In this document: in pieces, positions 41,738-51,006 of the stretch | Layout of the letters: every line of letters begins with the position of its first letter | Numbering within the stretch: position 1 is the stretch's first letter | From: JAPPLB01 sp965208945 | GTDB taxonomy: Bacteria > Acidobacteriota > Terriglobia > Bryobacterales > UBA6623 | DNA length: 64,000 nucleotides | Direction: 5' to 3' | Assembly (NCBI GenBank): GCA_965208945.1 | Contig: OZ242366.1 | Location: 4,030,001 to 4,094,000, forward strand | The notes under the pieces: model-generated | Told to the model about the DNA's origin: nothing | Databases searched by the model: none | What the model saw: only the letters and a program-made list of their open reading frames with translations | Made by a program: the position numbers and the translations under genes

Positions 41738-43215
41738 GGGAGCAAGGGATCGCCCGGGCGGTCTCGTTTTTTCTTGATGTCGATATTGAGGCGTTGGATT
41801 TTCTGATTCAGCGTCGACAGGGCGACGCGCAGACGTCGGGCGCACTCAGTCTGGTTCCAGCCGGACTTCTCCAGTTCCTGGGTAATGAGCCGCCGCTCGA
41901 ATTCTTCAACGATTTCCGGCAGGCTGGCGCCTTCGGCCGGCTTGACGTCGGTCGGGATATGCAGCCTGCGGATACCGTTGGCCTCCAGCAGCGACTGGGG
42001 CAGCATTTCCACCGGGACCTCGGGTCCGGTGGCGAGGACTACGGCCCGCTCGACCACGTTCTCGAGCTCACGGACGTTGCCCGGCCATTTGTGGTTCAGC
42101 AGAATTTGCAGGGCCTCGGACGCGAAACGGAGCTCCGACTGTTTGCGGTTGTTCAGGAAGCACTCATTCTCCAGGCAGTACTTCGTGAAGAAGTGGTCGA
42201 TCAGCAGCGGGATGTCTTCCCGCCGCTCGCGCAGCGGCGGAAGATCGATCTGAATGACATTGAGCCGGTAATAAAGGTCTTCGCGGAACTCTCCCTTGGC
42301 CACCAACTCGGTCAGGTCGACATTGGTGGCAGCCACGATGCGAACATCGACTTGAACCATGTTCGTCGAGCCAAGCGGCATGAACTCCCGCTCTTGAATG
42401 ACACGCAGCAGTTTGGCTTGCGTCTCCAGCCCGAGAGTGCCGACTTCGTCCAGGAAAAGCGTCCCGCCGTTGGCGCGGTCAAAGCAGCCCTTCTGCGTTT
42501 GCGTGGCGCCGGTGAAGGCGCCGCGAACGTGTCCGAACAACCGGGATTCCAGCAAGTCGACGGGGATGGCGCCGGTGTTGACGGCGACGAATGGACCATC
42601 GGCGCGCGGCGAATGAGAGTGGATGGCGTTCGAGATGAGCTCCTTGCCGGTTCCGCTTTCGCCGTGCACCAGGATTGTCGTGCGGCTCTTGGCGACCTGA
42701 GTGACCAGCTCGAAGACACGCCGCATTTCCTCGGACTTGCCGATCAGGTTTCCGAAGCTGTAGCGCCTGCGCAGAGCCTCTCGAAGGGCCGTGTTTTCCT
42801 GCTCGAGACGGCTTTGCCTGATCGCCTGCTCGATCTCGAGCAGCAGCTTGGCGTTATTCCAGGGCTTGGTGAGGAAATCGTTCGCGCCTCTCTTGATCGC
42901 CTGGACGGCATTTTCGACGGACCCGTAGGCCGTAAGCATCAGGATGGGAATTTCCGCATTCGTACGGCGGACTTCCTCGACGACTTCCAGACCACTGCGG
43001 TCGGGGAGCATCAGGTCGAGCAGGACCAGATCAAAAAACTCGTCCTTGAGCGCGGTAACGCCCTCACCGCCGGACTCGGCCATCGCCGTCGAATAGCCTT
43101 CGAGTTGGAGGAGAGTGTCGAGGCTCTCACGGATCGCCTCTTCGTCATCGACAATCAGGATGCGGCCTTTTGTCGTGACCGCTGCCTCAGCGACAGTTAC
43201 CCGGCTGGCCTGCAT
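41734..43215 (-). CDS. NtrC-type sigma-54-dependent response regulator
   Basis: A 493-residue transcription activator. The receiver domain (about 17-130) has the acidic pair VDDEE, the phospho-acceptor Asp in LVLLDLMLPD and the Lys in FLTKPW. The AAA+ domain (about 155-390) has Walker A GESGTGKE, the sigma-54 loop GAFTGA and Walker B LFLDEVG. The C-terminal Fis-type helix-turn-helix contains WNQTECARRLRVALSTL. Its partner is the histidine kinase just upstream. The only ATG/GTG/TTG before the receiver domain is the ATG within the end repeat of a truncated family A element (43215), with an in-frame TGA two codons earlier. The stop is in the target site of another such element. Confidence 0.95.
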   Translation of the reverse strand: MQASRVTVAEAAVTTKGRILIVDDEEAIRESLDTLLQLEGYSTAMAESGGEGVTALKDEFFDLVLLDLMLPDRSGLEVVEEVRRTNAEIPILMLTAYGSVENAVQAIKRGANDFLTKPWNNAKLLLEIEQAIRQSRLEQENTALREALRRRYSFGNLIGKSEEMRRVFELVTQVAKSRTTILVHGESGTGKELISNAIHSHSPRADGPFVAVNTGAIPVDLLESRLFGHVRGAFTGATQTQKGCFDRANGGTLFLDEVGTLGLETQAKLLRVIQEREFMPLGSTNMVQVDVRIVAATNVDLTELVAKGEFREDLYYRLNVIQIDLPPLRERREDIPLLIDHFFTKYCLENECFLNNRKQSELRFASEALQILLNHKWPGNVRELENVVERAVVLATGPEVPVEMLPQSLLEANGIRRLHIPTDVKPAEGASLPEIVEEFERRLITQELEKSGWNQTECARRLRVALSTLNQKIQRLNIDIKKKRDRPGDPLLP

Positions 43216-43320
43216 TTCTCACCACCCGACGGCCGAAGCACGCGAAAAAGGCCGTGTTCCGTGTCTCGTGTCTCGTGATTCGTGAAAAACCATGAAGGCC
43301 CTGTTGCGGGCGCCTTTTTC
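43209..43320. repeat. Truncated composite family A element between kinase and regulator genes
   Basis: A left end (CCTGCATTTCTCACCAC, 43209 on) and the composite core with heptamers GTGTTCC, GTGTCTC, GTGTCTC, GTGATTC, GTGAAAA (43253-43287). A short piece of the T-rich segment (GCGCCTTTTTCCTCCGCCC) follows, and no right end. On the minus strand the end repeat GGTGAGAAATGCAGG supplies the ATG of the response regulator. Confidence 0.82.
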
Positions 43321-43396
43321 CTCCGCCCCGAGCGGATCATACAAGCGCGAAACATCCGGATCGGTGTCAACACCGCTTGACCCGGAGGATTTCACA

Positions 43397-46300
43397 TCAG
43401 GCATGAATCGGCTTGGCCGCCACCGGAATCTCCACGATGAAAGTGGAGCCTTCACCGGGGCGGCTGTCCACCGTTATGGTACCGGAATGTTCCTGAATGA
43501 TTCCGTAGCTGACGGCCAAACCCAGGCCGGTCCCACGCTTGGGACCTTTGGTCGTGAAGAAAGGATCGAAGACATGCCGTGCCTGGTCGGCGGTCATGCC
43601 CGAGCCCGTATCCCGGATTGAAACGCAGGCCATGCCGTCCCGCTCGGTCGTGCTGACGATCAGCCGTCCGCCGTCCGGCATGGCATCGCGCGCATTGAGG
43701 ATGAGATTGAGGAAGACCTGCTGCAGTTGTCCGGCGTTGCCGAGCACGCCGGATGCTTCAGGCAATAGATTCTTCTCGACCGAGATATGCCCCTGGCGAA
43801 GCTGAGGCGCGACCATCTCGACGGTTTCGTTGATGGTGCGCGATAGATCGAGCGCCGTCTTCTCGCTGCCCGAGGTCCTTGAAAAGTTGAGCAGCGAGTT
43901 CACGATCTCGCTGGCACGGAAGGTTTGCGAGGTGATTTTGTCAAGAATCTCGGCAGTCCTGGGAGTTTCGGAAACCTGGCGAGCCAAGATTTGGGCATAA
44001 CTGGAGATGACCGCCAGCGGCGTATTGACTTCATGCGCCACGCCGGCCGCGAGCAGTCCGATCGAGCTCAGCTTCTCGGCCTGGATCAGTTGATTCTCAA
44101 GAACCGAGTGTTCGGTGACATCGTCGAAGATGATCAAGCGGCCGATGCGTTCGAAGGTCTTTGTGACGAGAGGGGCCACGACGATGTTCAGCACGCGCTC
44201 CTGGTCGTCGTGGCCGGAATCAGGCCGAAACTCGACGGGGAAGTCGCTTGCGCGGAGACGGAACTTGTACAAGTTCTTGAGGCCGGTATCCTCGCGGATC
44301 TTATTCAACTCAGTGACCAGCCTGGCGGGCAGCAACTCGTTCAGCCGCCGCCCCGACGCTTGTTGGCGAGAGATGCCGAACATCAGCTCCAGGGGGGTGT
44401 TCCAACTTCCCACACGGCCGTCAAGATCCGTTGCGGAGATGCCCACGCTCAGAGACTCGACAATGTTCTCGCTGTAGTCCTTGAGGCGCTCATATTGCCG
44501 CGCCTTGCGGTCGAGGGATTCATGAAGCCGCGCATTCTCGATGGCGATCGCCAGGTAGCCCGACAACGCTCGAACCAAAGCAACGTCTTCCGAGTTCAGA
44601 AACCGCCCGTCGCTAGTGCGGCCCATCCCCAGAAAAGCAACCGTCCGGCCCTTGACGCGGCAGGGGACATAGTCATTGAGGTCGAGGTCGACGATGTCCG
44701 ACCGATACGGCGCCAACGCGGAGGGGAGTTGCCCGGCATCTTCGATGTGCAAGTGAGCGCCGGTGTCGTTCGACGCCAGAGCGTGGGCCGCAAGAAACCG
44801 CGTGTTCGCGGCCTCGGCCACCCGCTCGAGCCCAACGGCCTTGATGAGCCGGAAGCTGCGGTCTCCGGCAGGGCCCTTCGCGAGGTCAGGCACAAAGACG
44901 GCGACTTTCTTCAACCGCAGGGTCTTGACGAGGCGGTCCGTGACCGAATCCAACATCCTGTCCAGATCGGTCTCGGTGGTGAGTGCTGCGGCAAAGCCGG
45001 AGAGCGTCCGGCGGGAATCGTAGCGATCGCGGTAATGGCGCCGGTCAATGCGGGTCTGGATCCATGACCGCAAAGGCTGGAAGGCCAAGGCGCCGGCAAG
45101 CACGGAGACGACCCAGACGGCCGGGCCGAAACCTTCGGCGCTCAAAATCGTCCCGCTCCATGCGAAGAGCAAACCATAGGCGGCGGCCAGCAACCCGGAT
45201 GCGGCCAGTGAAGCAGCCGTCACACGGCGCGCAAAAAGCTCGACGTCCATCAATCGGTATCGAACGATGGCGTAAGCGAACGTCAGCGGAATCAATCCGA
45301 GAGAGAAGACAGACAGCGTCTGGCTGGGGCTTGGAACTTGCCCGGCGACATACGGCGCAAGGTAGAAAACCGCGAAGGGCAGGGTACCCCAAAGAGCGCC
45401 CATGGCCAGCCACCTTCGTTGTTGACGCAGAATCGGTTCTTCGGTGCGGCTGGTCTGGCTTCGCAAGATCAGCGCTCCGGCGATGAAGTAAACGCCGTAC
45501 AGGCCGAAGGCGATGCGATCCAACAGGAAACGCACTTCGACCAGCGGCAATGTGAACTCTACTGCGCCGAGCGCGACAAGATGCTGCACGACACCCAACC
45601 CCAATACCGGCAGGTAGAGCGCGCCAGAGGCCCAGCGGCGCCGGCGCGACGTTTTCCCGGCGTCCGGGAAGGTCAGACAGAAATGAAGGAACAACGAGGG
45701 CGCCAGGAGCGTTGCCCAGACATCGGTCCAGTAAACAAGACGGTCCAGGCCGTCGAGGCGAGTCGTGTAGCTGAAGCAATGGAGAACAAACGAGACCAGG
45801 GTAAAGAGGAAAAAATGATGGACCATCGGCCCGGCTACGCGGGACAAAAGGACGGTCAGCCCAATAACCAGGTAGGCCAGACCGACGATCCATTGAAAGG
45901 AGGAGGCAACCCCACCCTCAGGCGCGGCTCCGACGATGACGCGGGTCTCGAATCGAGCACCCGCACGCTCGATGACATACGTCGCCTGCCTCCAGACCCC
46001 AACCCGGGCAAGCGTACGCGCCACATCCAGCGCTTCATCGATGGTGGAAGAGTCGATCCGTACGAGCCGGTCGCCTGCGCGAATGCCTGCCTGCGCGCCC
46101 GGACCCTCAAGCTCGACGCGCAGCGATTCGACCCCTGCGGGCCGGTCGATCCAAGTGACGCCGTCGTGCGGCAACTGGAAATCACTACGGTCGGCGAGGT
46201 TCAGCAAGGCGATCAACACGCAGGCCGCCGTGGCCAGCAGAAGCAGGCCGGTGACCGCTCGGGATGTCGTGCTCTTACTCACCTTCGTCTTCGAATCCAT
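43397..46300 (-). CDS. Sensor histidine kinase with N-terminal PDZ domain
   Basis: A 967-residue membrane kinase. After one helix (residues about 15-37) comes an extracytoplasmic PDZ-like domain (about 45-125; VELEGPGAQAGIRAGDRLVRID). Seven or eight membrane helices follow (about 137-400), then a GAF-like region (FLGMGRTSDGRFLNSEDVALVRALSG) and a PAS domain (GISATDLDGRVGSWNTPLELMFGISRQ). The HisKA motif is GVAHEVNTPLAVISSY, and the ATPase domain has NLILNARDAMPDGG, DTGSGM and GTGLGLAVSYGI. The start at 46300 follows from the N-terminal helix. It is upstream of and co-directional with the sigma-54 regulator, so they form a two-component pair. The PDZ domain suggests sensing of envelope protein or peptide state (inference). 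Confidence 0.93.
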   Translation of the reverse strand: MDSKTKVSKSTTSRAVTGLLLLATAACVLIALLNLADRSDFQLPHDGVTWIDRPAGVESLRVELEGPGAQAGIRAGDRLVRIDSSTIDEALDVARTLARVGVWRQATYVIERAGARFETRVIVGAAPEGGVASSFQWIVGLAYLVIGLTVLLSRVAGPMVHHFFLFTLVSFVLHCFSYTTRLDGLDRLVYWTDVWATLLAPSLFLHFCLTFPDAGKTSRRRRWASGALYLPVLGLGVVQHLVALGAVEFTLPLVEVRFLLDRIAFGLYGVYFIAGALILRSQTSRTEEPILRQQRRWLAMGALWGTLPFAVFYLAPYVAGQVPSPSQTLSVFSLGLIPLTFAYAIVRYRLMDVELFARRVTAASLAASGLLAAAYGLLFAWSGTILSAEGFGPAVWVVSVLAGALAFQPLRSWIQTRIDRRHYRDRYDSRRTLSGFAAALTTETDLDRMLDSVTDRLVKTLRLKKVAVFVPDLAKGPAGDRSFRLIKAVGLERVAEAANTRFLAAHALASNDTGAHLHIEDAGQLPSALAPYRSDIVDLDLNDYVPCRVKGRTVAFLGMGRTSDGRFLNSEDVALVRALSGYLAIAIENARLHESLDRKARQYERLKDYSENIVESLSVGISATDLDGRVGSWNTPLELMFGISRQQASGRRLNELLPARLVTELNKIREDTGLKNLYKFRLRASDFPVEFRPDSGHDDQERVLNIVVAPLVTKTFERIGRLIIFDDVTEHSVLENQLIQAEKLSSIGLLAAGVAHEVNTPLAVISSYAQILARQVSETPRTAEILDKITSQTFRASEIVNSLLNFSRTSGSEKTALDLSRTINETVEMVAPQLRQGHISVEKNLLPEASGVLGNAGQLQQVFLNLILNARDAMPDGGRLIVSTTERDGMACVSIRDTGSGMTADQARHVFDPFFTTKGPKRGTGLGLAVSYGIIQEHSGTITVDSRPGEGSTFIVEIPVAAKPIHA

Positions 46301-46533
46301 GGCCGGAGCCGCGCGGAGACATAACTCAACCCCAAAACGCAGACCATGGAGGTCATTTCCGATGGAGCACGTTCGCTGCCAAACTCGATCTATCGCGGAG
46401 GGCGTGTAAATGCTTGAAAAACGATAGTGTATCGGCATTTCACGAAGCCGCCGAAAGAGTTCCCGGTGCAGGAATCCCGTTTCTGGAAGCCGAGCCTGTG
46501 AATCCTGGGATAATTCGGCATGGAATGCACCTT

Positions 46534-46695
46534 AAGAAATGTCTGACGGCCGGTGAACCGGAATAGTCGTGTTTCATGACCCGAGTGGTGAAGGAGGCGA
46601 TATAGCCGCTCCACCTACGCGCGCCAAGCGGCTCGCGCTTCGTTCTGACGGCCCTCCCACGCACTTCGCCTTGCCACTTGGCGAGAAATGCAAGC
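46534..46695. repeat. Composite family A element, right part only
   Basis: Begins in the composite core (AAGAAATGTCTGACGG, CCGGTGAACCGG, GACCCGAGTGGTGAAGG) and continues into the normal right arm, ending GGCGAGAAATGCAAG with point changes. There is no left end. It lies 8 bases before a complete family A copy. Between 46301 and 46533 nothing recognisable was seen. Confidence 0.75.
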
Positions 46696-46703
46696 TGTTG
46701 AAA

Positions 46704-46887
46704 CTAACCTGCATTTCTCACCACCCGACGGCCGAAGCACGCGGTATGACCGCCATGACTTCGTTGCGCTTGCTCGCCGTGCTCGACGTACCGTCAAGTA
46801 CGCCTGCGCGCGCCAAGCGGCGCGCGCCTCGCCCTGACGGCCCTCTCACGCACTTCACCTCGCCGCGTGGTGAGAAGTGCAGGCTAA
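46704..46887. repeat. Family A element, short form, CTAA/CTAA
   Basis: A 184-bp copy with identical CTAA at 46704-46707 and 46884-46887; the right end has one change (GAGAAGTGCAGG). It lies in the intergenic region before the GWxTD gene, about 175 bp from its start. Neither flank contains a recognised stop codon. Confidence 0.92.
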
Positions 46888-47062
46888 TTGGACGACTCAG
46901 CCGTACCGTCCCTTGCAGGGCCGGTGAGGCAGAGTGTGTTTTTGTTCACCAAGATTTACTTGACGCACCCTGGCAAGGTAGCTAGAATCGAGGCTAGGAT
47001 ATTGCGGTAGAAATCCGTCCGGTCGAAGCGCCGGCCCGAACACGGTCCGTTTAGAGGTGGCT

Positions 47063-48718
47063 ATGCGGCGAATGCTCATTGTTGGTTGGCTTGTTGTTTT
47101 CATCGCTCTCGGTTTCACTCCCTCGCTGGTTGAAGGAGCCGAGGGGGAGGAGCCGCGGCAACTCTCGAAGAAGGAAGAGAAGAAACGCCTGAAGCAGCTT
47201 CAAGACGAGTTGCGCGGACCCTTCAGGAAGTGGATGCGTGAAGATGTCCGCTACATTCTTACCTCGGAAGAACGGAAGGCTTTCGTTCGCCTGACGACGG
47301 ACGAGGAGCGCGAGAACTTCATCGAGCAGTTCTGGCTGCGGCGAGATCCCACTCCCGACACGCACGAGAACGAATACCGGGAAGAGCACTACCGGCGGAT
47401 CGCCTACGCCAACGAGCGGTACGCATCAGGCATTCCCGGCTGGAGGACCGACCGCGGCCGCATCTACATCACCTTCGGTCCTCCCGACGAGATCGAATCG
47501 CACCCCTCCGGAGGGATGTACCAGAGACCGTATGAGGAAGGCGGCGGAATGACCTCGACCTACCCCTTCGAGATCTGGCGCTATCGCTGGATCGAGGGTG
47601 TCGGCCAGGACGTACTGATCGAGTTCGTAGATCCAACGATGACGGGCGAGTACCGCATGACGTTGGATCCCTCTGAAAAGGACGCCCTGCTGTACGTGCC
47701 GGGCGCTGGCCTCACGCTCGCCGAGCAGATGGGGCTCTCGGAAAAACGCGACCGCTTCATGCGCAGCGACGGCACCCGCATGGGCACTCCGATCGGCGGT
47801 GCGGTGTCGATGCGTTACAACCAGTTCGAACGACTGCAACGATGGGCCGCTCTGCAGAAACCGCCTGAGATCAAGTTCAAGGATCTCGAGGCCGTCGTTG
47901 ACTCCAGCATTGAATACAACACCTTGCCGGTTCGGATCGAGGTGCAATATACGCGGATCACGAACGAGAATATTCTGGCCGGAGTATCGGTTCAGTTGGA
48001 TAACAAAGACCTGGTCTTCCGCGAAGAAGACGGACGGCACAAGGCGATCGTCAACATCTACGGCCGCGTGACGACGATGACCCGTCGGGTAGCGGCGATC
48101 TTCGAAGACGTGGTCACCGTGGATACCACCACGGAACGGCTTCCGTACGAGTCGGAACGATCAGCGCTCTACCAGAAACCATTGATTCTGGTGCCGGGGA
48201 TGTATCGCCTGGAAGTCGTCTCGAAAGACGTGGTCGGCGAGACCATGAGCACCTATCGCACGGCGCTCGAGGTCCCGCAGTACGATGACGAGCGACTGGC
48301 GTCGAGCACGTTGATTCTGGCGGACCGCATCGAGCGTGTCCCGATGCGGTCACTCGGCCTGGGCCAGTTCGTGATCGGCAGCTCGAAAGTGCGCCCGCGC
48401 ATCAACGAGGAGTTCAAGCAGGATGAGCGCTTGGGCATCTACCTGCAGGTTTACAACCTGGGCGAGGACGACTCGAGTTTGGAACCCAAAGGCAGCGTGA
48501 CCTACCAAGTCGCACGCCTCGATCAGCCGGATGAATTGCTGTTGGACTTCACCGAGCCGATCAGTCAGATTCGCGGCGCCACATCGAAGCAGATGATCGT
48601 GGAGAAGTTGTTGCCGCTCAAGACGTTGGATCCGGGAGAATACCGGCTTAGCCTGAGAGTGAACGATTCCGTCAGGAACGAAACCCTAACACCATCGACA
48701 ACGTTCAGGGTAAGGTAG
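47063..48718 (+). CDS. GWxTD-domain protein
   Basis: A 551-residue secreted protein with signal peptide (LIVGWLVVFIALGFTPSLVEGAEG). The GWxTD domain is evident: YILTSEERKAFVRLTTDEERENFIEQFWLRRDPTP, then GWRTDRGRIYITFGPPDEIE and FEIWRYRWIEGVG (given here only as landmarks FIEQFWLRRDPTP, GWRTDRGRIYI, EIWRYRW). The second half is predicted beta-rich. The ATG at 47063 is chosen for AGAGG upstream; GTG 47057 is the alternative. The domain is frequent in Acidobacteria and Bacteroidetes, with no established biochemical role. It is followed closely by a barrel protein and a small beta protein, probably as an operon. Confidence 0.88.
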   Translation: MRRMLIVGWLVVFIALGFTPSLVEGAEGEEPRQLSKKEEKKRLKQLQDELRGPFRKWMREDVRYILTSEERKAFVRLTTDEERENFIEQFWLRRDPTPDTHENEYREEHYRRIAYANERYASGIPGWRTDRGRIYITFGPPDEIESHPSGGMYQRPYEEGGGMTSTYPFEIWRYRWIEGVGQDVLIEFVDPTMTGEYRMTLDPSEKDALLYVPGAGLTLAEQMGLSEKRDRFMRSDGTRMGTPIGGAVSMRYNQFERLQRWAALQKPPEIKFKDLEAVVDSSIEYNTLPVRIEVQYTRITNENILAGVSVQLDNKDLVFREEDGRHKAIVNIYGRVTTMTRRVAAIFEDVVTVDTTTERLPYESERSALYQKPLILVPGMYRLEVVSKDVVGETMSTYRTALEVPQYDDERLASSTLILADRIERVPMRSLGLGQFVIGSSKVRPRINEEFKQDERLGIYLQVYNLGEDDSSLEPKGSVTYQVARLDQPDELLLDFTEPISQIRGATSKQMIVEKLLPLKTLDPGEYRLSLRVNDSVRNETLTPSTTFRVR

Positions 48719-48752
48719 GCGGCCGCCGGAACGAACAGCAAAGCCCAACCCC

Positions 48753-50561
48753 ATGGCAAACCCAGGACATCGAGTCAAACGGAGCCTCGGCGGCCGGGCC
48801 TGCTTGTTGCCGTTGCTGGTTCTGCTGTTTGCGCCGGCTCTCGACGCTTCCATTTTCGGGTCTATCCGAGGGTTCGTCCATGACCAACAGGGAGCGCCCC
48901 AGGTAGGCGTCCTGGTGACGCTGCTGACGCCGGAAGGCAAAGAGTCGCGCCGGGTTCGCACCGATTTCGACGGTGTATTCTCGGTGGATCATGTCCTGCC
49001 CGGACAATACTCCCTACGAGTAGCCGTGGACCGGTTTCTGCCCGTCACGCGGGACGGAATTCAGGTGAAGGCCGGATTGAGCACGCTGCTGGATGTCAGC
49101 CTGCGGGGCGTGTTCGCCACTCTCCAACTGACCTACCCCGCGGATGGAGAGATTCGCGACATGAGCGACGACTGGAAATGGGCATTGCGCACATCCCTGT
49201 CGACTCGTCCCGTCCTGAGGTTCCGGCGTATCGAAAGTAAAGAAACCAGGAGCGTGATGCGCAAGCTGGCGGGCCGCTTCAGCGACACCAAGGGCTACGC
49301 GCAGTTGAGCGGCGGCGGCATCAAGCGGTCGGCCCTGGCCAATGAAACGGATCTCGGTACGGCTTTTGCCGTGGCCACATCCGTCCTGGGCGAGAACAGC
49401 ATCGTCGTGAGCGGCAACATGGGCTACGGCTCGGCGAACGGCACGCCGGCGGCGGCTTTCCGAACGAGCTACCGCCGCGAGATCGCCGAAGGCATCTCTC
49501 CGGAAGTTTCGGTCACCGTGCGGCAATTGCAGATGCCGATCGCGGCCGGACAGGCAATCTACGGTCCGGGCGGGAATCAGAATGGCCCCTCGCTCGAGAC
49601 AGTGACGCTCGGCTTTTCGGATACTGCGCGGCTGGGCGACCGGACCCGGTTCGATTACGGCTTTCTGTTTGAATCGGTCCGCTTCCTCAATCGGCTGAAT
49701 TTTGTCAGCCCCTATGGACGCCTGGTGTACGAGCTGGGCAAGAACAGGGAAGTGCAGTTGCGCTATGCGTCGGGAGTTCCCCATACGGCGCAGAGAGCGG
49801 CTGTGGGTGAGGACGGGACGTTACGCGAAGAAGTTTCTTCTTTAGGCATGTTCCCGAGATTGGCGTTGCGAGACGGCCGCCCGACCGTGCAACGGGCCGA
49901 GCATATCGAGATCGCCTACCGCGAAGAGAAAGGCGCCAATCTGCTGGAACTGGCCGTGTACAAAGACGACCTGAACAACGCAGCGCTGTCGGCGATGACT
50001 CCAGCCGGGCATTTTTCCGGCAGAGAGGTGTTGCCGGACCTTTTCTCCGACAGCTCCACCCTGAACGCCGGCAGCTATCAGACCAGCGGTTACCGTGTTT
50101 CCTATGCCCGAAGACTTCGCGACCGGCTTCAGGCGGCCATCGGTTACAGCTCAACCGGTGTCCTCTCTCCCACGAGTTCGCAATTACAGACGGCGGATGT
50201 GAACGAGTTGCGGCGGTCGCTGAAGGTGAAACGAGCCAGTCTGGTGACGGCGTCAGTTTCAACGACCCTTCCGCGCGCCGGGACTCAAGTCGTCAGCAGC
50301 TATCAGTGGTCGAATCAGTTGGCTGCCATCGCGCCGGATCTCTACAACGATTTCGCTTCCCGGTCCGACCCGGGACTCAATCTCGTTATCCGACAGCCAT
50401 TGCCGTTTTCGGACGGCCTGCCGGGCAAGCTGGAGGCGACCGGGTACATCAACAATCTACTGAAGGCCGGATACATTCCAGTCCAGACCTTCGATGGACA
50501 GCAGATCTTCCTTTTACCCGCCGTACGGAGTTACCGAGGCGCCCTCAGCTTCGTATTCTGA
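48753..50561 (+). CDS. Outer-membrane barrel with N-terminal carboxypeptidase-regulatory-like domain
   Basis: A 602-residue secreted protein. After the signal peptide an Ig-like carboxypeptidase-regulatory domain appears (GSIRGFVHDQQGAPQVGVLVTL, TDFDGVFSVDHVLPGQYSLRV). The rest consists of alternating barrel strands and ends YRGALSFVF, with terminal Phe. No TonB plug domain is evident, so it differs from standard TonB receptors, although the barrel resembles theirs. It starts 34 bases after the GWxTD stop and is followed by a small Ig-like protein. The cargo is unknown. Confidence 0.72.
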   Translation: MANPGHRVKRSLGGRACLLPLLVLLFAPALDASIFGSIRGFVHDQQGAPQVGVLVTLLTPEGKESRRVRTDFDGVFSVDHVLPGQYSLRVAVDRFLPVTRDGIQVKAGLSTLLDVSLRGVFATLQLTYPADGEIRDMSDDWKWALRTSLSTRPVLRFRRIESKETRSVMRKLAGRFSDTKGYAQLSGGGIKRSALANETDLGTAFAVATSVLGENSIVVSGNMGYGSANGTPAAAFRTSYRREIAEGISPEVSVTVRQLQMPIAAGQAIYGPGGNQNGPSLETVTLGFSDTARLGDRTRFDYGFLFESVRFLNRLNFVSPYGRLVYELGKNREVQLRYASGVPHTAQRAAVGEDGTLREEVSSLGMFPRLALRDGRPTVQRAEHIEIAYREEKGANLLELAVYKDDLNNAALSAMTPAGHFSGREVLPDLFSDSSTLNAGSYQTSGYRVSYARRLRDRLQAAIGYSSTGVLSPTSSQLQTADVNELRRSLKVKRASLVTASVSTTLPRAGTQVVSSYQWSNQLAAIAPDLYNDFASRSDPGLNLVIRQPLPFSDGLPGKLEATGYINNLLKAGYIPVQTFDGQQIFLLPAVRSYRGALSFVF

Positions 50562-50594
50562 CACTGAGCTCATTCCGAGGCCGCTGAAGAAGTC

Positions 50595-50963
50595 ATGAAG
50601 ACGCTCTATCTGGGTTTGGTGTTGGTTCTTGCGGGATTCGCTCCCCAGGCGGACGCCGCCAAGCCCATGACTCGCCTGCAGGTCCTGGTACAGAACGAGA
50701 AAGGCGATCCCGTACCGCGGGCCAGCGTAATCGTGCGGACCGTAAAAGGGAAAAAAAAGAACAAGGTGACTGACACCTTACAACTTAAAACCAGTCAGCA
50801 AGGCACCGCACCGCTACCGCCAATCCGGCAAGGCCCCATCCTGCTGCAGGTACACGCCCGCGGTTACCAGACCTTTGGAGAAACCATCGAACTCACAGAG
50901 CCTGAGCAGACGGTCAACGTCACTCTGAAGCTGCCTCAAGGTCAGGCAACGGTCACGCGTTAG
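50595..50963 (+). CDS. Small secreted carboxypeptidase-regulatory-like (Ig-fold) protein
   Basis: A 122-residue protein. The signal peptide ends GFAPQADAA. The mature part is a single beta-sandwich with LQVLVQNEKGDPVPRASVIV, a Lys-rich turn (KGKKKNKV), LLQVHARGYQTFGETIEL and VTLKLPQG, the pattern of a carboxypeptidase-regulatory-like domain. It follows the barrel gene by 33 bases. It may bind the surface or a partner of the barrel; no enzymatic residues are visible. Confidence 0.72.
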   Translation: MKTLYLGLVLVLAGFAPQADAAKPMTRLQVLVQNEKGDPVPRASVIVRTVKGKKKNKVTDTLQLKTSQQGTAPLPPIRQGPILLQVHARGYQTFGETIELTEPEQTVNVTLKLPQGQATVTR

Positions 50964-51006
50964 CGGCGGCATTCGGCCTGTATCCCGCTCGACAACCAAG
51001 AAAACT

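Noticed and set aside
41641..43278. A 545-codon open frame on the plus strand
   Set aside because: It is antisense to the sigma-54 response regulator and starts and ends in family A sequence.
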